Shown: piece by piece, positions 39,201 to 52,000 of the stretch
How the letters are laid out: each line of letters opens with the position of its first letter
Position numbering within the stretch: position 1 is the stretch's first letter
Assembly: GCA_038380795.1 (NCBI GenBank)
Contig: CM076268.1
Span: forward strand, 1,785,501 to 1,849,500
Direction: 5' to 3'
DNA from: Pyrocephalus nanus
Taxonomy: Eukaryota; Chordata; Aves; Passeriformes; Tyrannidae
Length of the DNA stretch: 64,000 nt
Made by a program: the position numbers and the translations under genes
Notes under the pieces: model-generated
Databases searched by the model: none
Seen by the model: the letters and a program-made list of their open reading frames with translations, nothing else
Told to the model about the DNA's origin: nothing

Positions 39201-42200
39201 AGCATAAGAGTCAGGTTGAAGACACTGAGATAGATGGAAATGGAACAGCCAGCAGTATAATCAAACCTTAAAATTCGAACTGCAGGTGGGAATCCTCCCA
39301 AAAGGGCTCTGATAAATCAAAACTGCATTAAAAAAATTAAGGTTCGAATAATTGAATCAAAAAACAACAAATAAACCCCCTCAAACTCAAAAGAAAATGA
39401 TGGTTAGACAGTTTCTGAAGAAAAGCAGGGCCCACATGCAGAGTCTTTGAGATGAGAAAGTCCAAGAAGTGGCAAAGGGATAAAGCAAGAGCTGTTGCCT
39501 GATGAACAGAAAATGGGGTTGGAAGAAGGCACATGTTTGTAAGCTGGAAATCAAGAGAGAGAAATTTGAAGATCTGATCTGATCTCTGAGGAGCTCAGTC
39601 AACATTTTCCTAGGAAATCAGTAAATACTGAGCCAGATGGGATTCAGAGGGGCAAAGGTACCAGGAGAGATGAACTGCAGAGCTGAAGGAGTTGCCAGGG
39701 AAGTCTGCAAAGAATTCAAATGAGAAATCTTTACTGAGATACCCCCTGTATAATCTGATGTGTACCACAGAGATTGTAGCACCTCTTGAATTACTGTCTT
39801 TTTCTCAGGTGCTTTGCTTTTAATCTGCAAAAACCAGACAGGCAAACCTGATTTCAGGAACTGGAAGGTCTCTGTTTGCTCTGCTTAGCTACTGTGAAGT
39901 CCCCCATTCCTGCCAACCCTCAAAAGAATCTGCAGCTTAGAAGCAGATGCTACAAACCATTTCTCTTGAGTCAAGGAGATCTATAGCCACTGGAAAAGTG
40001 TGTGTTACAAAAAAATCTTTACAGGGCTGGATCGTTCATTTGAACAAAAGAGAAATGGTATCAGAAGGTATGGAGGGATTTTCAAAATGGGAACAGGCAA
40101 AGAGCAGTCAAGTTATCAGAGGTCATGCATTTCAAGCACCTGATTAACTCTAAACATAATGGGATTTCAATAATAATTCTTGTCCTTTCTGATTTTGGGT
40201 CTCATTTCTTACTTTGAGCAGCCTGATCACCTGACAAAGACTGCAGGAGACTGAATCTACATTCTGTAAGTGTATCAATCTGTGTGTACAACAATAAGGC
40301 TTTGAATACATATTTAGTAAACTATGCAGTTTGTTAATAAACAAAATTCTAATTACTTTAGTCATGTTAAATTACACGTGGGTTTACCCTTATGAGTTGT
40401 TAGCTCCATATACAGAATATAGAACATTGTCCTGGAATTTAACCAGTGAACTTTGACTGGGAGATTCACTTTCCCTTTTATTGTTATTGTCAAGCATCAT
40501 TTATCTCTCATTGTCAAAATAATACATACACACTTTCATCTTTTCTTCATAATGATTAATCCACATTAGTTATGTTTTTTATAGAGTCACTGCTTAGATT
40601 TGAAGAGCACTGACTTCCAGTAACCCAAACAGTGATTTCATTTTTGTGGGACCAAAGCAGGTTGGTGTCATTGTTGAGGGCCAACTTTGGCTGCATGAAA
40701 TTCTGTACTTTCATTTGAGCAGCAGCAAAGTGGAGCAGTTTACAATGCCATGGTGCTGCAGGGGAACCTTTAAACATTTCAGCTGGCAGTAGAAAAGTGA
40801 ATATTTCAGAGCTGCTCTCAGAGTACAGAAATCTTGAATGTGCTACAGCAACTATTGTATTTTTCTTTATCCACAGTAGAGTTAAGGCTGGAAAGCAAAG
40901 ATTTTTCTCAAAATATTATTTTTATTTTTTTTTCACTGCACTTCAGGAAATTATCTTGGTCCTTGCATTGGTTTATTTATTGTGATCATCTCCCAGGGAG
41001 TTTACACAGCTGTTGCATAAACAAAATCAGCCAGTATGTCCATCATAATATTTTTTAGCAGTAATCAAGCTACACAACAATTTTTAATGCTTCCTCAATT
41101 GGAATATACAGCTGTAAGTTTTATGGCTGACTCTGATGTGAGGTGACCCAGGGCAGAACACCCTATGACTCCTTTAATGAAGGACATAATGATTTAATTT
41201 CTGTGTTAAAATCTCTTCTCTTTAGAAATTACTCAGCTGAAATTTTCTGTGGATATGAGGTTGCTATGCACAACGTTTCGAAGCTTTACTACCCAAAATA
41301 AAGGTGTTTTGGGGAATATCAGGGTGCAGTTTCATAACTGGGTTTGTCATCTCGAGGGGTTTTTCTTTCCTTGAAGAAGGATCAAGAAGGATGAGAAGGT
41401 CCCTTTTGGCAACAGGGCAGGCTTAGATTGGCTTCTTGTGGTCTTCTGAGAGAATTTTGGGAGGGCCTTTGCATGTTGATTACTTCGAAAATGTGGACTT
41501 GTGGTTCACAGATCACATCATGTGGCCTTCTTTTTAATCCTCCCTTTTAAAACAGAGTAAGTAAAATCCCTCTGTTAGCTCTGATTTTGAAAATAAAAAT
41601 GTGCATTTTTCCACTGTTGATGGAAACATAACTCCTCTTTCCCTTTCTCAGATTGCCACACCCCAGAAAGATCTGTTGTAACTGGATCTGCCCCTGCTTT
41701 GTGTCAACCTGAACCACCTGAGAGGTTCCACACCCGAGAGGAAAAACCACCTGACAATAACTTTCTAGACAATTGCAGCCACACCAAAAATGTAGCACAC
41801 ATCCTTGAAAATAGAGGTCATGATGTCATTTGAAGGGAAAAGTCAGAGACAAGTGTGTGTTATCTATGACAACTCCTTCCCTGCCCTGCTCTGCACATTT
41901 GGTTCTGTACAGGTGTTTCTTTATCTGCTGCTTCAATACCTACATCATTTTGTCCCTCAGCAAAACCTCTTTTCCTGGGATCCCTGCCAAATGTTGAAAT
42001 TCAGAGTGATGGCAGTTTTTCTGAGAGGATTGTATCTCCACAAAGAGCCAGAAAGGCTGCACTGGGAAGCTGTCACAAAGCCCTGCTTGCAGAGCTGTAG
42101 ATGACAAAGCAAAAAGCTTTAATGTCACTATTAACAAATGTACTATCACTCAGCCTTATCACCTCCTGACGTCCCTTGACTCCCTCTTCCCAGCTTGTTT

Positions 42201-45200
42201 TTATCTCCTCACTATCCTCAGGTACCTGTCACTTCAACAGCACTTGCTGCACACCAAAAAAAAAAAAAAAGGATTTATAATAACTCCCACGGCTCCCTGG
42301 CTCACCTGCTTTTAACTTTCAAATGTAAATTATACAAATGTACCTTTTTTTCCCCAAAAAACCTCTTCTCTCTTTAAAACTTTAGGGGTGCACAAAACCT
42401 CTGGTGGACCAGGAAAAAAAAAAGAGAGAAAAAAAAGAAGACTCCTGCTATAGTGGATTCCATGGACCCAACCCAAAGTATCAAAAAAAGTGAGTTAAGA
42501 CTTGGATTTGTGAAAACAACATTTAGCTGATGCTAATGGAGCTTCTATGAGGATAATTTTGCATGCAAAGAGCAATGAGTCAAGTCACAGAAGAGGTTTG
42601 GAAAATAATGAGACTTTGCCTTGACATATATTATGAATTCTGTAGATATTAATACTTCTCTTCAATAATTCATGACCTGCATTCACTTTTGTGGGATCCT
42701 ATTGTTTTCTGAGACAGTCCCACTACCTGGCAAGGGTGGGGGGTGAATGGAACAGGAGCTCATGTGTGGAAAACCTTTGATTTTTGTAACACTGCAGACC
42801 TGGGGAAGTCAATATATGAGGAGCAAGTGCCTCAGGAAAAAAAAACCACTTGGAGCCTTTAGACAGTTCAGTGTGTAATTCTGGTAATGCTACAGAGTGT
42901 TTTGGCCCCAGTTGCTGTGCTGATTTATCAGAGCTAAAAGATTATGGTTCGTTATGGGTGTGCTACCACTGTTTATATCCCTAATTGCATTTCTACCCAA
43001 TATATCCTTGTCTTTGGGAACAGAAGCCGTTGTTTCCTGCGTGAAGGGTTTGTCAGGGTGCAGTAAGGGTGGTTGTGGACCATCCCACTCCAGGGCAGAG
43101 CCTTTAACCCCCACTTGTAAGTAAAGATGCCTTTGGTGTGAATACAAAAGAATCCAAGCTCTGTGCTGAAAACTTCATTATTTTTAAACTGGTGGCACAA
43201 TTTACGAGCAGCTGTGGGACAGGGTGGTGAATTTTAGCGTTGCTCTCATGAAAGATGGATGTGGTTCATTGTACCCATTCATCTTTTTGAACACTGTTGC
43301 ACTGGCTCGTTGTGCCATTTACTTGGATGCTGTCAGGACTGAGGGGGAAAAAATCCTATTCTAGAAAAGCAGAATGGAAGGGGATTGGGTGAACCTGTGG
43401 GCATTGCCAGGTGGGAATGAAGGGCTTTTCAAGGACCATCAGCATATGAATAGGATTACCTTGGATGCACTGGTGACCAGACATATTTTTAGCCTTTGGC
43501 AGACAAGAATGGGACCTCTGAAAACAGCATGAGAGCCACTCAGAATGTAAGAATTCCATCACAGAGCAGCACAGAGGGGGAGCTGAAATTTTTGGAGAAG
43601 GGGACGAGGACATGGGCAGTGCCATTTTTTTAATTTTTTTTTTTCCTTCTGATTTCAGGATCCTAAAATAACACGTTCCAGCTGAATAATAAATGTCAGG
43701 TTGGTTGCAGAACGGTTCCTGGTGCCACTGCACATTGATGTTGGATTGATTTTGAAAGCAAAAGGTTCATGTTCATCTGAATCCCAGCTGGGCATCCTGG
43801 TGAGAAACAGGGGCTGTGAACTTAGCAGCAAGTTATGAGAAGCAGTGATTGCCTAAAATTTAAAACTGAAGTGGTGTCCCTGCCAGAGGAGGGCTTGGCT
43901 GATGATGGAAACTGCAATCCTCAAAAGGAATTTTAGCTCTCTTTCAAAATTCCACCTCCTTTTACTGCAAGGTTTAATCTTTCCCCCTGACTTGTGAACT
44001 TTGTACTCTGATAGCTGTTAATGTCTGGGATCTGCTAAAATCTGGGACAAAGCAGAACTCTCTGGGCTTGACTGCACCCTCTGTCAAGTCAGCTGGAAGT
44101 ACCAAGTTGGTGACATAACTGGTGACATAAAATAGCTTGTGCATGTAAGGAAGTGATTACAGTTTAATGATCTTATGGTTTACATGACTTCATTGAATAA
44201 AATCCAGGCATATTTTTTGAGGATGTTTCACAGTGGGATTATTTTTAAGCCCTACTAACAAGTGTTGTCAGACCAGCTTAAAACAAATAATAATAATAAA
44301 ATAATAACAAATAAATAATAAGAACAAAATAATTAAAAAAGCAACATTAGAAAGCATTTTAATCCTCATGGGAACTAAAAATCTTAAAATATTTTAATTA
44401 GCTTCTGTTCCTCTGGAATATTTTTATATTCCTGAATAGCATCGAACTCAACCATATCACCACATATCACCTCACAAAGTAAACATTTCTGGGACAGCCA
44501 ACAGGGCTTAAATGAAAAATGCTTTTCAGATTGGGCCTTTTTATACCTGACATCAGCACATTAATCCTTCCCCATTTCTCCTCTGACCTGCCAATACAAA
44601 TGTAAACTTCCTGGACCAGGACTGTTCTTTATATCAACACCATGTAAGACAGGAACACTGATTTAATTTTTATTCTCCGAGGGCTGTTTGTAATAGGATT
44701 TAAAAATACTGATAAATAGAATGCATTAAGCACTTTCATGTTATATTTATTAGCTTATTAACTGCTGTGCAGTCTCCAATCTGCCACAGTATGGAAGTGC
44801 AAGAAAAATCTGAATGAAGATTTAAGGCTGGTTTTACTCTGGGCCTGTGCAGCACAGAAATGGAGTAGATATGGCCAAAGATTATTTATAAAGTAGCAGG
44901 ATCTCCTGGGGGAAGAGACTCCAGAGAATTTCCCGTGAAATTCAGCTCGTAAGACAGCATAAAAGGAACATCACTCTCTGTTATATGTGAGTTGACTTTC
45001 CCACAAAGATCTCCCAATGTGTGTTTCATAGTGCAGGAGGGGACAAAAAAGCCTTTTAGGTAGGTTGCTTTATTTACTGGTGAATTTTCAAACATGTTAA
45101 AGGTTAGAAACACAAGAGAGGGAGAAAACACCTACTTAACTTTTCTCTTCCCCTCTCTCTGAGTCCCACAAATGTGATGGAAGCATTCTTCACTTTATTT

Positions 45201-48200
45201 TAAATATACATTCTTATTTGAAGAGTCAAAGGCCTTTTTTTTTTTTTTTTAAATACTAACAACTTCTTCATTGACACAGATCTGAGGGCTCTCAGTAAGG
45301 AACTGAGTTATGAATACATGCAAGAGATTTTAATCCAAACCCACTGCTAGCCCTGAGCCAAGATTCACTGAGCAAATATTGAAAATGTGCTTTCTAGAAT
45401 CTGTAGCTTCCCACAGGGCATTTCCCAGGTTCCCTCCTGCAGCCACACTGGGTATAAATCACTGGAGCAACGTGGCTTGTTTGTGCTCCTCTTTGTAGCA
45501 GTGACTGATGTTTTATACAGCACTGATCATTAAGCATAAGGTGCCAGAGGTGGATCCCATAAAAAGAAGTAATAGGGATGTATTTTTTTTTTTTCCACTG
45601 TGGGACAAATCCAGGTAATTTAAAACCCCACATGTTGCTTGCACCTGCCACATGTAGTTTCGTGACCAGGCAGAAGATGCCATTTATAATTGGCATTAGA
45701 GCTCATTAGCAGCATTTATTCTCATCTCCTTTCAGGGATTTGCACCCTAAATCCCAGGGCTTTAGTTAAACCTCTCTGAGAGATTCCCTCTCATCTCCTG
45801 AGCCACTCCTGACCTGTCACTTTAACCTCTCTCTGTAGCCAAAAGTGTGATTTTCCCTAGTGCAGAGCAGATCATCTTGGTAGTTGCTGCTTATTTCAAT
45901 CAGCCAGAGTTTTGTGCTGTGTTCTGTCCCCAACCCAGCTTTAGTGCTGGTCTGTGCAATCAGCTGCATCATTTGCTTCCCTTCTTGATCCCAGAAGGGA
46001 TGAATTGCTGAATTATCTCAGCTGAAGGTGTTTTATTCAATATGACAATCTCTTTTCTTATATTGTATAGGTCCTGCTCATCTGTTTAGTCCAAATTTAA
46101 GTAGACTAATTATGCATTGATCAAGAAGAGGTCTAAATAAATCCTTCTGAACTTCTTTTTCTTTTGTCACTCTCCTCAGCTTCTGGTGCAGATACAGTGC
46201 CAGACCCTCACCAAGATGTTTGCAGAGATGGAAAATAGGAATTAACCTGCATCTAGCACTGGAACTCATTTCCCAATTCCTGATTTTCTTCTTGGCTCTT
46301 CTCCACCAGTAAAGGCACCCTCCTTTCAGAAGTGAACCCCTATAAAAACAGAGCAGAGGAAACCCAAATATGAATGAGGAGAAGCATTTTTATTTCACAA
46401 AGGAGTTGTGTGAACACCAGGACAGTGTGTTTTGAGAGAATCTCCAGGTGATTTCCACTTACCACATTTTGGTTGATGCCCTTGTGCCTCAGAGCACAGA
46501 AACCAAGGTTTGTTTGGATGGATCCAAGTGGAAGCTTCACCCAAACTGTAAACTATTCTCTTTTTTTAATTAAAAACTCATCTAATGAGTGACCCCACAG
46601 GCATTCAGTTCAGGGTACCAGCCTAGGTACAGTCTAGAACAATCCCCCAAATATATGTGACAGACACCACCAGCATCACAACTCCCCTCCCAGCAGGCTG
46701 TGCTACCTCTAAACATGTGTACAAATGCAATATTGCTGTTTTCAAAACCTTCCCCCGGGGGATTCCTCGTGAAAAGAACTCCAGGGCAGCTGCAAGATGA
46801 ACCCAGATGTTACACCGAGGTTTTTGCTCTGCTGGGATCCCCTTTATTTGCCACATAACTTGTTTTTCTCTTTTCCCAGGCTCTGCTGATGTAATCACAG
46901 CTGAAAGCACAGCACCTCAGCCCCGAGATTTGCCAGTTCTGCCTGAGCCTGGAATGAATAATTTGAAATGTCTTTTTTTTTTTTTCCTCCCAAAAAATGT
47001 TAAATGAAACACAAAATCTCTTCAGCATCCCATGAAGTTCCCACCCCACTCTCATTTTTCAAGTGATCCCTCTGTTTAGTTGCACAGTCTTCCAGAGATA
47101 AAAGGTGGCTTGTGCAGCTCCATCTCCCTGTGGGATGTTGTTCTACTCACTCTGTGACAGCCTCCAGAGTTTTTATCACTGTGCCATGACTCAAAATGTG
47201 CTTGTTTGCAGGGGCAGCCTCCCATCTGCTTTGGGGTTGGCACAAAAAATCAGCTTACAACAGAGACAAGGGCTGGAGGATGCTGGAAAAAGGATGGAAA
47301 AAGCTGAGTGTCTCACTGTAATCTCCCTTTGCTTTCAAATGCAGTAACTAATTGGATCTAAACCCTTGAGTTTTGACAGACACTTCTCAACTTGTTATTT
47401 CAAGGATTTTTGAAACAGAGAGGAACTGAAAACCAAAACTTTGTATTTGCTGAAACTGTGCTTTAAACACCCATAAATGGCAACTTCTGCTTTACATTTT
47501 TATGCATTTATTGAATAGATGTGTAAATTTATCGAAAATCGTGCCATGAGCTCTAGGATTGCTTAGCATGTAAATGTAAATTTACCTTCTGAAGTAAATA
47601 CTTTGCAAAGATGGGGATATTTTTGTTCACATTCACAGCTCAAACTTCTGGCTGGGAAAGGTCACCCAGAATTCAGCACCACCTCGGGAGGTTCTTGGCT
47701 CCCACTAAAGGTAACTCATTTACTTGTGGTCACAAGATTATTGGGGAGAGAAACCAGATCTCTGGGACTTATGGGAGAGAAAGAAGTGCCCAGGGTTTTA
47801 ATCATGAGTTGAAATAACACTGAGTGTCTTTTCTGCCTTTGATGAAACACAAAATGCAAGTTTGTGAGAGCAGATATTGCAGTGTTTACTATGGCAGCTG
47901 CTTCACTACAGATATGTTGCAGGAAATAGATTTCAAATTATGCAGTAAATAACTGTAAATGAAATAATTGACAGCTTTCCTATGGGGCATGGCAGGGTTT
48001 GATTCACTCAACGAGCTCAGCTGACACTTTCATGAGTATATATGAAAGTAGTGTATGTGATACATTCTGTAATATCAATTGTGCTGTTTATTATTTGTGC
48101 AATTCTTTTAATGATTTCAAGGCTAAGAAATGTTCTTAGGCTGTGGTGCTTTGGTTAGGAACTGTCATCAATTTAGCTTTGTGTGCCCCTGAAATCGATA

Positions 48201-48890
48201 TTTCCTTCAAAGAAAAAAAGACCTTTTTTTTTTTCTTCTTCCTTTTTTTTTTTTTCCTCTTTCAGCTTGGAGCTGTTTTGAGACAAGCTCTATTTTGAGT
48301 AAAGAAAGGGTTCTAAATTTTAAAATATTAATGTAAATGCTGCATGGTGTTGGTGTAAAACAGGTACCTGCTGTGCCCAGGACTGGGGTTTTGTTTGTGT
48401 CTGATCTCTTGAACATCAAAAGTGCCAGACTGCTATGGAAGGGGCTTTGTAAAAGAGCTGGATGACACAATTAAAGTGGGAAAGCATAATGGAAATGTGC
48501 AATTACAGCTCAGGAGATGAACTGAAGTCTTTCTTCCTCTCTCACTCTCTCATTTTTATCTACATGTATCATTATCATCCACACAGTCCTACAATTCTTG
48601 AAGAAATACCTCATTTTTGATTCCTCTGGTTTATTTTTTTTTTTCCTTTATTCAAGGCACTTCACATTTCACAGTGAATCAGACACTTTAAACAACCAGC
48701 CTGGCTGCTCATAAGCTTTCTGAGCCTAATTTTCCACCCTTAGATCCGAAATAAATTGCTGTAATAGGTTTACTGTCAAGAAGAAAAAAGTTTCAGCCTT
48801 ACTTTTCCATTCCCTTTGGCAGGAGTTTGACATTGCTCTGATCCTGTGGATTGCTTGGAAGGCATGGAAAGTTCTGGCAGTTTTGGGCCC
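39201..48890. other. Intergenic, no gene seen
   Basis: Unique AT-rich sequence with A or T runs near 42,256, 45,237 and 46,971 that lack polyadenylation signals. Small open frames only. Confidence 0.65.
44281..44340. repeat. A-rich (AAT)n-type low-complexity tract
   Basis: Sixty bases of imperfect AAT, AAAT and AACA units on the + strand. No tail-like polyadenylation signal or element body precedes it. Confidence 0.9.
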
Positions 48891-49012
48891 CGCTGGAGTC
48901 ACCATTCCTGGAGGGATTTAAAAGGTGTGTGGATGTGGCACTTGTGGACATGGTTTAATAATGGGTGGACCAGATGATCTTTTCCAACCTCAATGATTCC
49001 ATAATTCCATCA
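48891..49012 (+). mobile_element. CR1 LINE 3'-end fragment, plus orientation
   Basis: The stretch contains GGAGTCACCATTCCTGGAGG, then GTGTGGATGTGGCACTTG, GGACATGGTTTAATAATGGG, GACCAGATGATC and TTTTCCAACC. It ends in two octamer-like terminal repeats (GATTCCAT, AATTCCAT). This order is that of a CR1 3' UTR in sense orientation. Relative to the typical element, the stretch between the GGTTTA block and the GATGATC block looks shortened. It is 5'-truncated and inert. Divergence appears greater than in the copy near 6.8 kb, suggesting an older insertion. Confidence 0.9.
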
Positions 49013-52000
49013 TTTGGATCACTGTTACCACAGTGTCTACCTGGACAGGTAGCACACTCACATTTTTTTGGAAACTAAGTCCTCCAACACAGCACTTTTC
49101 CTCCAGATTATGCTTGGTGAACCAAAGGTACAAATTTCTCTCTCTGCCAGGCCTACAAAGATCATACAATTGCAGAAAACTACTGTGTCCTCATACACTG
49201 AAAGGAATATTTTGAGCAAATATCCAGTAATTGCAGATGAAAAGAATGCACCTTTTATACCTATAAAATGATCGTATTTGTCCTGCAATGTTTGTTAAAT
49301 TTTTCCATCACTGTATTTTCCCAGTTTAAAGTAAGCTTTTTTAATCACTCTAGTTATGCACATTCAAATTTACACCTTGCAAACTCAGACCTTAAGGCCC
49401 TTCTCAAAAAGTCACAAATTACATTTTTACAATAGTGAAAATTTACAAATTTTGGGTATCATAAAACCACAGCAAATAGGTGGGAACATTCCAGCACTTC
49501 AGAGCCCACTGATTCAGTGTTATATGCAGGTAATGCCTTTTCATTAAAAATAAACACATATACCCTCACATCACAACAAATAAACCGTGAAATATCCTCT
49601 TCATGATATAGCCAGATGTTTTCTTTAAAAGAGAGGAAATAAATAAACCTAAACAAGTTTTCTGGGCTAGGATCTAAAGGACCTAGTTCTGAGAGAAGGG
49701 AGGGGAATTTTCAACCCAAATCCAGGGATTGAAATCAGCGTTGAAGCAAATCACAACCTCATTTCCTTATTCAAAGGTGGCCTTTTCCCCTCCCCTGAAA
49801 AACCCTTTGTTTGCAGCTGCAAACCCAAAAAAACTCCTTTTTTCACTGCCCTGTAGCAGGAATTAGAGACAAAGCCTTTCAACTGCTCTTTGCTGTTACA
49901 GGAAATTACAAAGCAGGGCAAGTCCCTTCAGAAGTCACGAGAAATCGAGGTTATTTTGGGATTATATTGATGGGAGAATGCTTTGATATTTTTTGTACCA
50001 CTGTAAACCTGAACTTCTCTCCATTCCAGCTGGAATAGGATCCCTCCTATTAACCATGTTAATACCAGCATTGAAATATCAGCAGGCAATTTACCCCCTG
50101 TCTCCATCAGGACCTACATTGCAGTTCAGTGAATGTGTTTTGATTATCTGCAGCAAGAAAAAGGGGCTGGGAAAAGGTGGAACTATTTGAAGAAAAAAAA
50201 TAAAATAAATAATAATAAAAAAAAGATTGGGGAAGAGGAAAAGGGGAGAATCAGAAGTGAAATGGAAAAAGAGAATAAAAAAACCACAGAGGAGTGAAAA
50301 ATAAACATAAAGGAGCTTGTTGTTTGGCTCCAAGGATGCATTCATTCAATTTTTTCCACCTGAGGGTAGAAAACTTGGATGAAACACCAGTACTCAAAAA
50401 AACCCAAATCCAAATTTCATGACTGTTGGGTGAAATGGGGATCCACAGTTTTGGAACCACTGGGAAAAAAAAAAAGGAAAGTACTTTTTTCATTATTTTA
50501 CTAAAGTTAGCCTTCTTTTTTGGTATATACAAATAATGAATATTTCATGTCCGCTATTTAGAAAATACTCAATGTTTTCTACTGGCAGAGAACAAGACAA
50601 TATGAGTTCTAGGAATTAAAAATCACGAGACTGGAAGATGAAATGAGAAGTATGAGGATCATGAGCAAAGGAAAGTCTTCTGACAAATGTAATACTTAGA
50701 AAATAGTCAGTTGTGTTCATGTATTCTTTTTTTTTTGGTCATATTCAACACAAATCCTGCATGGCTGATTACTCACCACATTCAAACTATCATTAACAAC
50801 ACTGGGGACCAAGGAGGGATGAATAATTCAGGAAAAAGATGCATAAATAGACACTTGGACGACATTGTTTTTACATATCTTTCTCTAAAAGCAGCAATTC
50901 TCTTTTATTTGTACTATTCTTTTAAATAAAAAATTCAGTAGGAAAGGGAAAAAAAATATATGCCAGAAAAATCAGTGAAGTCAAGAGCTTTGTTCCTCAC
51001 ACAGGAATTGTTCAGTTTAATTAAATGTTTTCCTTAAGATTTTTAAGCATTTTACCTAATGTGTATTTTCTCAAATTCAGTGTCCAGCCCAGTGAAAGAA
51101 CTTTTAACTTGATTCTGGTGAGTACCTCCTGCTTTCTTGTACCCCACTTCCACTGGAGTTGAGTTAAATATTCCCTCTAGAACAAATCAGAGCCCAGAAC
51201 ACACAGAATCCACAACAGGATCCTTTTGCCAGAAGTGCTTCTGCAGGTCAGCATTTACACACAGCAGTGCTTGGTGTGGCATAACCTTAAACAGCTTTTT
51301 TTTTTTCTGCCCTCAAGCAATATGAAAGCTTATTGTTTAAAACTGGTTGATTAAAATCTGTCTGCAGTCACAGAAAGTAAAACATGTATGAACCCATCAG
51401 TTCAATTATCTCAATTTACTGATCAAGGCGTAAAATTTCGTAAGATTCTTAAAAAACAAAATCAAGTAAATATTTAATATTTGCCTTTGGCTTTCCCAGG
51501 GAAAGTTGCCCAGTAACAGAATTCCTTATTTCTACTTCTAAGAGACATAGTTGCCTGAGAAAGTGAAATCTAAATATTGGATATGTAGCTATTGGTCAGC
51601 ATCCTGGGGGATGGCACCAAGCTCAGAGGAGCTAATCTAAGTCAGTCCCCTACCATTTTATTTCATCCTATTATCAAAACATGCTATCATTTTCCACTTA
51701 AATGTGGTAGGCAATCTCTGGCTTACCTAGAGAAAGTGCCTTTAGATTTGCCAGCTCGTGGAGCTGCTGCTGTCCAGAACTCCAGGACTGTCACAGACAC
51801 GGGGTGTATTTTCCCTGCTGGGCAACATTAACAGCAGCTGATCAAAACAGCCTGGAACTCTTGACTGCTTGATGTTGTAAGCTGGGATTCAATCACTCTT
51901 TAATTAATTAGTAGTCTTCACTCTGAGGAGCTGCAGGAAAGATGTGGAAAATTAGCAGTAACACAGGGATGCAGACCCAGTCAGCTCCTCAGCCTACTCA

